Below, one piece after another: positions 43,855-52,955 of a stretch of DNA of 64,000 bases. The position numbers and the translations under genes were made by a program. The stretch is from Gemmatimonadota bacterium (GTDB lineage: Bacteria; Gemmatimonadota; Gemmatimonadetes; Gemmatimonadales; Gemmatimonadaceae), in assembly GCA_021324775.1 (NCBI GenBank), contig JAJPIM010000026.1, forward strand, positions 1-64,000. Direction: 5' to 3'. The notes under the pieces are model-generated. The model was not told where the DNA came from, did not search any database, and was given only the letters and a program-made list of their open reading frames with translations. The first letter of the stretch is position 1, and each line of letters opens with the position of its first letter.

Positions 43855-46520
43855 GGAGCACACCTGCCGCCGATCAATCCGTGCCGGCTGAGCACCGTCA
43901 TGATGGCCGCCGCGGCCGCCCGGTGGCCGGCAGCGTTCCAGTGCCACTGGTTAGGGTAATAGACCGGCTGCGGGCGATAGGCGCGCAACGGGCCCGTGAG
44001 GTCTGCCAGGGGCACGCCGAGCGAATCGGTGATCCGCTGGAGGGTGGTGAACGGCCGCCGGAGATCGTAGTGCACGGAGTCCGTCAACGGGATCCCGGAC
44101 GGCGGGAGATATGCGATCTGGTCGCGTGGGAGCACCGTCACGCCGCCGGGAGTGTAGAAGATGACGAGCGTCCCTCCGTCCGCTCGCGCGGCGTCGCGAA
44201 AGTGCGCGATGAACCGCGTCATGCGATCGATGTTGGCCGGACTATAGAGCGGGTTGGGTCCGGTGCGGTAGTAGTCGAGCAGGAGCTTGTAGCGCTGCGT
44301 CGCGGAGATCTGTCCGGTCAACGCCGAGACGATCCGCTCATACAGCAGCCGCGCGTTGACGGCGAGATCGGAGTGGCCGAGGAGCCACCCGCGCGTGAGG
44401 CGCTGCCCCGTGAGTCCGATCCCCTGGCGCCGCTCGCCGGCGCCGACGGTGATGTCGGACCAGTCGTTCACGAAGAACTCGTGCACGACGATGTCGGGGC
44501 GGTACAGCGCTCCGAGCTCGTCGAACTGCGGCTCCTCCTCGAGCGGGCCGTAACCGGTCACACCCGCGTTGATCACCTGCACGGGCCGCGGGGCGAGACA
44601 CTGGCTGAGCGCGGAGTCGAGCAGAGCGGGGAACGACTCCTCGTAGTTCAGCCCCTCGGGCATCGTGAACGCATCGCCGGTCGTCAGCACGCGCAGCGCG
44701 TCGGGCGCCGGCCGCGCGGCCGGGATCTCGGGACTCGCGAGTCCCATCGAGTTGGTGCGCACGACATAGTCGTAGTCGTTGTAGCGCAAACGTGTGACGC
44801 GGTTCGGAATGAGGCCGAAGGCCCGTGTCGGATGCACCATCAAGGCGGGCCGCTCGCCCCAGCCTCCCACCTCACGCGGGGCGACTCGGCGCACCACGAG
44901 TTCCCCCGCGCCGGACAGCGCCAGCAGGCCGCCGATCCCGGCACCCCATGCCCAGTATGGCGGCCGCGCGCGGCCACCCGTCTGGTCCACGGCCGTCGCG
45001 ACCAATGCCACGATGAGACCCGCGGGGGCTGCCAGGTAGCCGTAGCCGGGCGGCATCAGGAACAGGCCGGTCAGTCCCGCCACGAGCCCGGTGCGGCGCG
45101 CCACGGCTGCCCACGCGGGCTCAGGGGCACCGGCAGTGGCCGCGCCGGCAGGCCCACCGCGAGGACGTGCCAACCGCTCCAGCCATAGCGCGACCGCAGT
45201 GCCGGCGGCGATGGCAAAGCAGACCGCTCGCTCGTAGAAACCGGAGGATGCCGTCTGCGGTTCTACCCCCAGCAAAGTCGCGAATATCGCGATGCCCGTC
45301 AGGCCGGAGAGCACAGTAGTGTGGGCGCGGAGCCACGCCGGTCCCCGTTGGGTGAGAACCGCCATGCCGCGCTCGACCGCACGGCCAGCGGGAATGGACG
45401 CTGCAAGCACCAGGAGCGCAGCGGCCATATACGGGCGGCGATGCCCGGCGAGTGCGAGGCGGGTCCACTCCAACAGTGGCTGGTGCAGCAGGTAGACCGC
45501 GTAGGAGCTGGCGCCCACGATGGTGATACCTGTTGCCGCCATCGGAACGTGGGCGCGCAAGAGCCGCCACATCCCGTAGAACAGCCCAGAGAGGCCGAGT
45601 GTGACGAGCAGGTTGGAGATGAGCGATCCCGTCAGCGTTACCGAGCAGGCTAGCCCTGCCACGTAGACCATGGCTGCCCACGCGGCGACCCATCCGGCGG
45701 CGGGCTGTTTGTGACCGTTCGCCTGGCCCTCCACCAGCCACCACGCGGCCACCATGCCGGCCGCGAACTCCGCGAGCCGCGTCCCCGCGAACATGCCGGT
45801 CATCCACATGTAGAGGTGCGGCGAATACAGGATCCCGAGTCCACGCGATGCGATCGTGATCGCCAGCGTCCCGGCGAGGAACCAGACAGGTCCCGTGCGC
45901 CGCAGCCATGGCAGGAGGAAGGGAAATACCAGGTACAACTGAACGATCAGCCAGATGTACCACCATGCGGGCGCGATATAGTAGAACAGCGACGCGGTGC
46001 CGCGGAATCCGGCGAGACTGAACAATGTGAGCGGACTGCCGAACGTGAGCAGGTTGCCCGGGACGGCAAGATCGCCTCCCAGGACGATGAAGTGCATCGC
46101 GATGTAGAGCGGAAACAGCCGTGCGAGGCGGCGACGGTAGAACTCTCTCGTGGCGCTCTGGACGTGCGGCCGACTCAGCGCGGCGAGTGTGAGGCCGACG
46201 CCACTCGCGAAAATGAACACGCCGGGTCCGCTGTCACCGAGCCAGCCGAGGGTGCGCACCATGGCGATCGGCAGAGACCGATCGTCGGGGAAGAACGTGT
46301 GCAGCCGTGTGGCCAGGCCGGGCCAATCGTTGCTGGGATTCGTGAACCACGGTCCGGGGCCGACTGACTCCACGAAGTGGTTCAGCAGTACGGCGAGGAT
46401 CGCGAAGCCTTTCAGGGGGTCGAGCCAATCGGCCCGCAGCTCCGGCGGCCTGACCGGGGCATCTCCTGCAGGTATGTGCCCCGTCGCGGCCTCACGTGTG
46501 GACGGCCGCGGGCCGGTCAC
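43851..46520 (-). CDS. Acyltransferase-3 membrane protein fused to a degenerate SGNH domain
   Basis: 889 residues from GTG 46520, overlapping the GT39 stop (GTGA). Seen: acyltransferase-3 helices with DPLKGFAILAVLLNHFVE (His motif) and ASSYAVYLLHQPLLEW, further helices to about residue 540, then a soluble SGNH-like domain: block I TTGDAFTMPEG (the nucleophile Ser is Ala617), block II INAGVTGYGPLEEE, block III FVNDWSDI, block V NQWHWNAAGH (Asp of DxxH replaced by Asn857). Known: such fusions acylate glycans. With two catalytic residues changed, the soluble domain may bind rather than hydrolyse or transfer. Confidence 0.88.
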   Translation of the reverse strand: MTGPRPSTREAATGHIPAGDAPVRPPELRADWLDPLKGFAILAVLLNHFVESVGPGPWFTNPSNDWPGLATRLHTFFPDDRSLPIAMVRTLGWLGDSGPGVFIFASGVGLTLAALSRPHVQSATREFYRRRLARLFPLYIAMHFIVLGGDLAVPGNLLTFGSPLTLFSLAGFRGTASLFYYIAPAWWYIWLIVQLYLVFPFLLPWLRRTGPVWFLAGTLAITIASRGLGILYSPHLYMWMTGMFAGTRLAEFAAGMVAAWWLVEGQANGHKQPAAGWVAAWAAMVYVAGLACSVTLTGSLISNLLVTLGLSGLFYGMWRLLRAHVPMAATGITIVGASSYAVYLLHQPLLEWTRLALAGHRRPYMAAALLVLAASIPAGRAVERGMAVLTQRGPAWLRAHTTVLSGLTGIAIFATLLGVEPQTASSGFYERAVCFAIAAGTAVALWLERLARPRGGPAGAATAGAPEPAWAAVARRTGLVAGLTGLFLMPPGYGYLAAPAGLIVALVATAVDQTGGRARPPYWAWGAGIGGLLALSGAGELVVRRVAPREVGGWGERPALMVHPTRAFGLIPNRVTRLRYNDYDYVVRTNSMGLASPEIPAARPAPDALRVLTTGDAFTMPEGLNYEESFPALLDSALSQCLAPRPVQVINAGVTGYGPLEEEPQFDELGALYRPDIVVHEFFVNDWSDITVGAGERRQGIGLTGQRLTRGWLLGHSDLAVNARLLYERIVSALTGQISATQRYKLLLDYYRTGPNPLYSPANIDRMTRFIAHFRDAARADGGTLVIFYTPGGVTVLPRDQIAYLPPSGIPLTDSVHYDLRRPFTTLQRITDSLGVPLADLTGPLRAYRPQPVYYPNQWHWNAAGHRAAAAAIMTVLSRHGLIGGRCAP

Positions 46521-48112
46521 CGTCTCACCGCATGGATGACGTAGACATTCGTGAAGGTGGCACTATCGAGCACGGTGGCTCGGGCCCGCAGGAAGCTGGT
46601 CACGATCGAACCGGCCGGGGCGGTGTGCCACACGAACCCCTCCGACACGACCATCCAATAACGGTTCGGCACGCCGGCATCGCGCATCCGCTTGCCGATC
46701 TGTGAGGTGTCGCGCAGGTCGAACAGCGCCGGCTCGTACACGTCGAGCGACGCGTCGATCGGGACACCGAACACCGGCGCGCGTCCTCCGTCGGCTCCCG
46801 CATAGTAGTAGTAGCGGAAGGGCAGGACCGCTTCCGGTCCGATTACGAGGACCGGCTCGTCCGGCCGGCCGTGCTGGGCGACGTAGGCGGCCGCGCCGCG
46901 CGAGTCCGCGACGTCTACGTGACGCTCGAAGCTGACCAATGCAAGCACCGCGGACAGCATCAGCGCGGCGCTGCCCACCCAACGCCACACGCCCGGAGCG
47001 ATGCGGGCAGTCCAGAGCGTACACAACAGAATGAACGGCGGCGTGAGGCACGCGAGGTGCCGGGGATAGACGGACACGATGTTCCAGAACTGCAGTCCCA
47101 GCAATCCAATTGCCGGGGCAGCCAGTGTTACGACCAGGGCCGGCTCGAGCCAGTGATATGTGGCGAGATCGTGGGGGGACGCATGGCCGTCCGGCAAAGG
47201 CGACGCCATCGCCGTCTCCGGGCGGGGCACACCGCGGTCCGGCACCGCGAAGCGCAGGATCACGACGAGGAGAATCAATCCCCCGACGATGATCGCGCCG
47301 AAGGACGTTTGTGTCAGGACGGGGGAGTCGCCGAACACTCCGGCGAGAAACGCCGCCGGCGGGTTGGTGGACGGGCCGCCCGCGAGGTAACGCATCGCCG
47401 GCTGCGGCACGATGGCCGGGACGGGGTTGATGTTCCTCGTCAACTGATCACGAACGACCGAGAGCCAGGGCACGAACGCGAACGCCACCACCGCGAGCGC
47501 GATCGTGAGCCAACGCCGGCCCCGCTGCAGCAATGCCGCGGCGACCCACTGCCCGGCCAGCAGGAAGCCCACGTAATAGAACGTGAGGAGGCCGGCATAG
47601 GCGCCGATCGCGTAGAGCGCCGCGTCGCGCCAGGAGCGGTCGTCCCGGCGGTCCATGATGCGGACGAAGAAGTACATCGTCCACGCCGAGAAGAAGAGCG
47701 CCAGCGCGTAGGGCCTGGCCTCGGCCGCCGCCCAGACGATCGTCGCGGTCACCACCGCAAATACCGATGCGGGGACGCCGCGACGTCCGGTGTGGGCCGG
47801 TCGTGTGGCCCAGAGGAATACGATGCACCCGATCACGGCGAGTGCGGACAGCACGCGCATCCAGTGCACACTCGGTGGTCCGAGGCGCAACCAGAGGTTG
47901 AGCAGGATGAAGTACAGCGGCGGCTGCGTCTCGAAGTGGATCGCCTGGTGCCACGTGGCGGCCAGCGTGCGGCTCGCCGAGTGGAACGAGTACGCCTCGT
48001 CGATCCAGAGGCTCTTGTGGAGGGAGTTCCAGATCGTGAGGGCGATGAGGCCGGCCGCGGACGCGGCCAGGACCCACCGCGATCGCGAGCCTCGAGCGTC
48101 GGTAGTGTCCAC
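46517..48112 (-). CDS. GT39-type membrane glycosyltransferase
   Basis: 531 residues, GTG start at 48112. Seen: first-loop motif KSLWIDEAYSFHSAS with the catalytic acids, about 10 hydrophobic segments, and a soluble C-terminus containing EAVLPFRYYYYAGAD. Known: ArnT/PMT-like GT-C transferases. It is 90 bases after the dehydrogenase gene and starts the run of coupled genes to 37352; no ribosome binding site is obvious. Confidence 0.82.
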   Translation of the reverse strand: MDTTDARGSRSRWVLAASAAGLIALTIWNSLHKSLWIDEAYSFHSASRTLAATWHQAIHFETQPPLYFILLNLWLRLGPPSVHWMRVLSALAVIGCIVFLWATRPAHTGRRGVPASVFAVVTATIVWAAAEARPYALALFFSAWTMYFFVRIMDRRDDRSWRDAALYAIGAYAGLLTFYYVGFLLAGQWVAAALLQRGRRWLTIALAVVAFAFVPWLSVVRDQLTRNINPVPAIVPQPAMRYLAGGPSTNPPAAFLAGVFGDSPVLTQTSFGAIIVGGLILLVVILRFAVPDRGVPRPETAMASPLPDGHASPHDLATYHWLEPALVVTLAAPAIGLLGLQFWNIVSVYPRHLACLTPPFILLCTLWTARIAPGVWRWVGSAALMLSAVLALVSFERHVDVADSRGAAAYVAQHGRPDEPVLVIGPEAVLPFRYYYYAGADGGRAPVFGVPIDASLDVYEPALFDLRDTSQIGKRMRDAGVPNRYWMVVSEGFVWHTAPAGSIVTSFLRARATVLDSATFTNVYVIHAVRR

Positions 48113-48202
48113 GGTCGGCTGAGCGGGCGGCTGCGATACTGCCGCTACGGTCGGCAGGCGGTAGCTCCGAGTGAGTTACGTCGCGGCGGCGTCAGCTAAC
48201 AC

Positions 48203-49948
48203 TCAAACCGCGGCTGCCGCGACCGGGCCGGTGCTGCCAACGGCGCGCCGGAGCAGGACAGACCCCGAGCCCAGGCCCGCAGGGATCGCCGCCACCGGTC
48301 CGGGGTCGACGATCGCGCACCCCGTGACGCAGGTACCGGCCAGCTTCTGCACGTCGGCGAACTGCACGCGATTGAATTTGTCGCTGGCATAGCGGTCATT
48401 GAGGAAATCAACCACCTCCTGTACCTCGTTCGCCAACCCCCGTTCCACCGCGCGGAACGCGGCGGTCACGGAGTCGATCTCCGCCGGGGCCGGCGCGCGG
48501 TGGCCGCGTCCGATGCCGGTATACAGCAGTCCGCGCCGGGTGATGTCCGCCGCGTGGTAGACGTTGCAGCCATCGACGACACCGCGGGCCTTGGGCGCGG
48601 CGTCGAGCATCGCGTCGCGGCCACTCACGTAGTCGCGGTGTGCTGTGCACATCACGAGCCACTCCGCGTCCTTGACGGCTTCCGTGAGGTCGCGTGTGAA
48701 GTGGTCGGTCAGCCCGAATTTGCGAAGGTTCTGGTCGTCGCCCTTCACGTACGGGTCGTGCAACCGGACCCGGCAGCCGCGCGCCAACAGGAGCTTGCCG
48801 AGCGAAAGCGTAGGCGAGTTGCGGGTGTCTTCGGAGTTGAAGCGATACGCCGTCCCGAGCAGTGCGACCGGCCGCCCGTCCACCGGGCCCAGGACGCGCT
48901 CGGCGAGGCGCACCGTCTCGGCGGGCGAGGCATCATTGATGCGGCGCGCCTCGAGGATCAGGCTCCGGCTCGTGTCGCCTTTGCTTTCGAGCCGCCGCCA
49001 CCAGAGCAGAATGCCGTCTTTTGGCAGGCAATGCCCGCCGACGCCGACTGTGGGGACGAGCAGTCCGCCACTCGGAACGGCGTTGGGGTCGGCACTCGCG
49101 GCATCCGCCTGGGCGAGCCGCGTGTTGACCTGATCGCGCACCTTATAGAAGTCGATGTCGCGGGCATCGCAGTCGCGCGCGACTTCCGCCGCGAACGCGA
49201 TCCGCACATCCCGGTATGCGTTCTCGAGCGTCTTGACGACTTCCGCGGTCATGCTGTTCGTCGGATAGAGGGTCCCACGGGTCACGATCCGGGCGTAGAG
49301 CTTCTTGATGAGCTGCGGCGTCGCGGGATGCAGTCCGGCCACGAGCTTGTCCGACGCGGCAACGCGCTCGACCAGACGGCCGGGCATGACGCGGTTCGGG
49401 CTGTTGCCGAGCAGGATGTCGCGGCCCTCGATCAGCCCATACTTGGCGAAGTGCTCGCGGATGACCGTCGCCATCGACGACGGCGCGAGGGTCGACTCGA
49501 ACACGATGAGCGGCACGTTGCCGGCTGGGCGGGTTCGCAGTGTCTCCGCGACATGGGTCAGCGCCTCGAACAGCGGGCCGTAATCCGGTGCGATGCCGGC
49601 CTTGTCGGTCTGGACGCACACGAGGATCACATCCGCGTCTCGCAGGCCGGCGTAGTCGCGAGTCGCGCTGAGCAGGCCGGCGGCGACGGATTCCGCGACG
49701 ACGCGGTCGAGATCGGGCTCGACGCCGCCAATCGGAGACTTGCCGGCGTTGATCGCGTCGACCTTCCAGCCGGATGTGGGTGAGTCGCGCTGGACGACGA
49801 CGACCCGGGCCGGGGTGTCGCTGCCCTCGCAGATGCGTGAGTGCGCGAGGAGCGCAGCCATCGGCATCCCCACGATGCCGGGGCCGATCACCGCGATCTT
49901 TCGGACCTGCCAGGATTGAACGCCGCGGTCGCCGAGAGTGAGAGGCAC
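48203..49948 (-). CDS. UDP-sugar dehydrogenase (UDP-glucose / UDP-ManNAc dehydrogenase family)
   Basis: 581 residues. Seen: NAD motif IAVIGPGIVGMP, the family lysine-asparagine segment KTLENAYRDVRIAFAAEV, and catalytic Cys in VGGHCLPKDG (about residue 306). The C-terminal domain contains the UDP-binding LGTAYRFNSEDTRNSP. A tail of about 100 residues beyond the normal end is Ala/Val-rich. Known: oxidises a UDP-hexose to the uronic acid. Which hexose cannot be decided. Start GTG 49948 is taken. Confidence 0.88.
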   Translation of the reverse strand: MPLTLGDRGVQSWQVRKIAVIGPGIVGMPMAALLAHSRICEGSDTPARVVVVQRDSPTSGWKVDAINAGKSPIGGVEPDLDRVVAESVAAGLLSATRDYAGLRDADVILVCVQTDKAGIAPDYGPLFEALTHVAETLRTRPAGNVPLIVFESTLAPSSMATVIREHFAKYGLIEGRDILLGNSPNRVMPGRLVERVAASDKLVAGLHPATPQLIKKLYARIVTRGTLYPTNSMTAEVVKTLENAYRDVRIAFAAEVARDCDARDIDFYKVRDQVNTRLAQADAASADPNAVPSGGLLVPTVGVGGHCLPKDGILLWWRRLESKGDTSRSLILEARRINDASPAETVRLAERVLGPVDGRPVALLGTAYRFNSEDTRNSPTLSLGKLLLARGCRVRLHDPYVKGDDQNLRKFGLTDHFTRDLTEAVKDAEWLVMCTAHRDYVSGRDAMLDAAPKARGVVDGCNVYHAADITRRGLLYTGIGRGHRAPAPAEIDSVTAAFRAVERGLANEVQEVVDFLNDRYASDKFNRVQFADVQKLAGTCVTGCAIVDPGPVAAIPAGLGSGSVLLRRAVGSTGPVAAAAV

Positions 49949-50020
49949 GGGAGATTCGCTCGTGTTGTCGGAAAACTTGACGTACGGGAACGAAGTCGGA
50001 CGGGTCAGTGCAGCCGAACG

Positions 50021-51904
50021 CTAGGCCGCGTCGATGAATTGCCGGTGCCAGAGCTCGAGGTTGAGCAACCCCCACAGGCGCCGCCCGAACGCGGACTCGC
50101 CGTCCATGAGTTTCGCCACCTCGCGGGTATCGAAGATACCGCGATCGCGGGCCCGGGAAGACAGCAGCACATCGGCGAAGAAATCGCGCGACGCGCCCTT
50201 GGCCCACAGATGCATCGGCACAGGGAACCCCATCTTGTCTTTACGCTCGGCGACCCGCCGAGGCAACAGATTGGCCGTTGCCCGGAGGAGCATGTACTTC
50301 AGCTCGCCCCCACGGAATTTCATGCGCGGGGGCATGCTGGTCACCAGATCGGCGACCCGGTAGTCGAGGATGGGCACGCGCGACTCCAGTGACGACGCCA
50401 TGCTGACGCGGTCCTCGACGTGGAGGAGCGACGGCAGGCCGGTCACCAGGTCGAAGTGCGTCATCTTGTTGTAGTAGGACTGGGTGTCCGGGTGATTGAA
50501 GACCGCCTGGAATCGCGCGAAGAGGTCCTCGCGATGATAGGTCGCTCGGAAATCGTCGCTGAAGAGGGACAGGGCGCCGCCGCTACGGTCGATGAGCCGG
50601 AAATAGCGCCGGTCCATCGACTCGAAGACATCCTGGCGCCAGAACGTCTGCAGCATTGGCGCGTACTGCCGAAGCGCGGGCAGGTTCGGGATGATCGACT
50701 TGAGCGACACGATGTGCTCGGCCTCTTCGTTGCTCTCGAAGATCGCCCCCTTGATTGCCTGCTCCAGATAGGCCACCAGGTATCGGGCGTAGCCACCGAA
50801 GATCTCGTCGCCGCCCTGGCCGCCGAGGACGACCTTCACCGTCTGGGCGGCGCACCGGGCGACAATGAATTGCGGGAAGAGTCCCGGCCCCGCGGTCGGC
50901 TCGTCCATCTGGTAAACCATCGACGGCATCAGGTCGACGAACTGCTGCTCCGTCGGGACGATCTCGTGCACCGTCGCCTGGCACTGGGCGGCGACTTCCC
51001 GAGAGTACCGGGTCTCGTCGAATTCCGGGCCTTCGCGGAACGCACCGGTGAACGTGTGAAACGGCGGCGCCGCGTGCGGCGCCGCGAGGAGCGTCACGAT
51101 GCTCGAATCGGTGCCGCCACTGAGATAGGCGCCGACGGGCACATCGCTCCGGAGCTGCAGCCGGATCGCATCTTCGAGCAGCCTCCGGACTTCGACGACG
51201 AAATACTCCTCGGTGTGGTACGGGTCGATCGCAAACCGGGGTTCCCAGAAGCATTCCGTCCGGCAGTCGCCAGACTTCAGGTCGATCATCTGCCAGTGGC
51301 CCGGGCGGAGCTTGCGGATTCCCGCGAACATCGTGTTCTCACCCGTGACGAACTGAAAGGTGATGTATTCCCGGATCGCATCGTGGTCGGGCGCGGCGGT
51401 GACCGACGGATGCTGCAGAAGCGCTTTGATCTCCGAGGCGAAGAGGATGTGCCGGCCCGAGGCGGCGTAGTAGAGCGGCTTGATGCCGAAATGGTCGCGG
51501 GCGACGAACACGGTTTGCCGGTCCCGATCGTACATCATGAACGCGAACATCCCGTTCAGCCGCTTCACGCACTCGGGCCCATACTCCGCGTACATCGCCA
51601 GAATGACTTCGGTGTCCGACGTGGTGCGGAAGGCGTGGCCGCGCTGCTGCAATTCGGCCCGCAGCTCCACGTAGTTGTAGATCTCGCCATTGAATGCGAT
51701 GGTCAGCGCGCCCCTGGTCATGGGCTGCGCGCCCGTCACGAGGTCGATGATGGCGAGCCGCTTGTGATAGAAACCGACCGGTCCGTCGATGAAGCAGCCT
51801 TCGCCATCCGGGCCGCGATGGCGAATCACATCCGCCATGTCCGCGAGCACAGCGCGCTCCACGGGTTGCCGGTCGCGATTGATGATGCCGACGATGCCGC
51901 ACAT
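50021..51904 (-). CDS. asnB: Asparagine synthetase, glutamine-hydrolysing
   Basis: 627 residues from ATG 51904. Seen: N-terminal nucleophile Cys2 (MCGIVGIINR) with NGEIYNYVELR, then the synthetase domain with the ATP-binding SGGTDSS (about residue 261). Length normal. Known: converts aspartate and glutamine to asparagine. In polysaccharide loci AsnB-like enzymes often amidate sugar acids; the neighbouring UDP-sugar dehydrogenase makes that plausible here. Ten bases after the deacetylase stop. Confidence 0.9.
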   Translation of the reverse strand: MCGIVGIINRDRQPVERAVLADMADVIRHRGPDGEGCFIDGPVGFYHKRLAIIDLVTGAQPMTRGALTIAFNGEIYNYVELRAELQQRGHAFRTTSDTEVILAMYAEYGPECVKRLNGMFAFMMYDRDRQTVFVARDHFGIKPLYYAASGRHILFASEIKALLQHPSVTAAPDHDAIREYITFQFVTGENTMFAGIRKLRPGHWQMIDLKSGDCRTECFWEPRFAIDPYHTEEYFVVEVRRLLEDAIRLQLRSDVPVGAYLSGGTDSSIVTLLAAPHAAPPFHTFTGAFREGPEFDETRYSREVAAQCQATVHEIVPTEQQFVDLMPSMVYQMDEPTAGPGLFPQFIVARCAAQTVKVVLGGQGGDEIFGGYARYLVAYLEQAIKGAIFESNEEAEHIVSLKSIIPNLPALRQYAPMLQTFWRQDVFESMDRRYFRLIDRSGGALSLFSDDFRATYHREDLFARFQAVFNHPDTQSYYNKMTHFDLVTGLPSLLHVEDRVSMASSLESRVPILDYRVADLVTSMPPRMKFRGGELKYMLLRATANLLPRRVAERKDKMGFPVPMHLWAKGASRDFFADVLLSSRARDRGIFDTREVAKLMDGESAFGRRLWGLLNLELWHRQFIDAA

Positions 51905-51914
51905 GGTCAGGCGA

Positions 51915-52955
51915 TCACGAGCGGCCGGCGCCGGCGCGCGCCGGAGGGGGCGCCGGGACCGGAGGGAGGGCGGGCCGCAACACAGGAGCGCGGCGGCCGA
52001 GAATCGCGCGGGCATGTGTGCTCATGTCGACCAGGCGGAAGTGTTCGCCCAGGATCCGGAGCACGCGCGTGAAGAGTTGCACTTTCCGATAGCCCGCCAG
52101 ATCCATACCGGGGAAGAATTGCAATGCCGGCGCCTGATCGCCGCCCAGCAGGTCGAGCGGATGGAGCAGGAAACTCGGCTCCGTCCCGGTGAGCCGGCAC
52201 ATCATGATCGCGAATCGCAGGTAGGCGGCCATCGCCGCTTCCGAGACCCGGCTCAGATACAGCAGGTAGCTGAGATGGAACGGCGTCTTCACCACGGGAA
52301 TCGTGGTCACCGGAATCTCGAGCAGGGTCCGTCCTGACGGAAGCGACCAGCGGTACGGCCGCACCGGCCTCAACCCGTCGCTCGCCGAACCGAACAGCGC
52401 GGCGCGCTCCTCTTGCTGGGCCGGGGTCAGGTGCGCGGTCCAGAAGTAGTAAGCGCGAGCGAGCGGGCCGAGGTACGTCGGCAGCGTCGACGCATCATAG
52501 ATATATCCGCGATCGACGAGCACCTCGAACAGCGCGGGGCTCCAACTGAAGCCCGGCCCCCGGAATCCCACCGGCCGCTGCCCGGTGGCCGCCTCGATCG
52601 CGGCCTCCGCATTGCCGATCTCGGACGCCAGTTGCTCCGGTGTATAGCGGTGCAGCCAGGGCTCGTGCTCGAACGAATGGTTGCCGACCTCGTGCCCCGC
52701 CGCAATCACGGCGCGAAGCTGATCGTGGTGGGCGGGGACCGCCGCGTCCCTCCCCACGACGAAGAACGTGATGCGCATGTTGAGCGTGTCGAGGGCGCGC
52801 AGCGTGGTGTCGAAGAACACCTCATAGTACGACGGGCGCGCCTCCCACCCGGCGTCGCCGTGCGTCTTCATGTACGACCACTGGTTGTCCACGTCGAGCG
52901 AGACGCTCGCGAGCGGGCGGGAGTCGGTCATGGTGGGAACCGGCGCTTCGGTCAC
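51915..52955 (-). CDS. NodB-type polysaccharide deacetylase
   Basis: 346 residues from GTG 52955, overlapping the oxidoreductase stop (GTGA); an ATG at 52931 is the alternative. Seen: motif 1 SLDVDNQW, motif 2 GNHSFEHEPWL (intact His pair), motif 3 GFRGPGFSWSP. The C-terminal half ends in Pro/Ala-rich tail. Known: metal-dependent deacetylase of N-acetyl sugars or similar. Active residues look complete. Confidence 0.85.
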   Translation of the reverse strand: MTEAPVPTMTDSRPLASVSLDVDNQWSYMKTHGDAGWEARPSYYEVFFDTTLRALDTLNMRITFFVVGRDAAVPAHHDQLRAVIAAGHEVGNHSFEHEPWLHRYTPEQLASEIGNAEAAIEAATGQRPVGFRGPGFSWSPALFEVLVDRGYIYDASTLPTYLGPLARAYYFWTAHLTPAQQEERAALFGSASDGLRPVRPYRWSLPSGRTLLEIPVTTIPVVKTPFHLSYLLYLSRVSEAAMAAYLRFAIMMCRLTGTEPSFLLHPLDLLGGDQAPALQFFPGMDLAGYRKVQLFTRVLRILGEHFRLVDMSTHARAILGRRAPVLRPALPPVPAPPPARAGAGRS

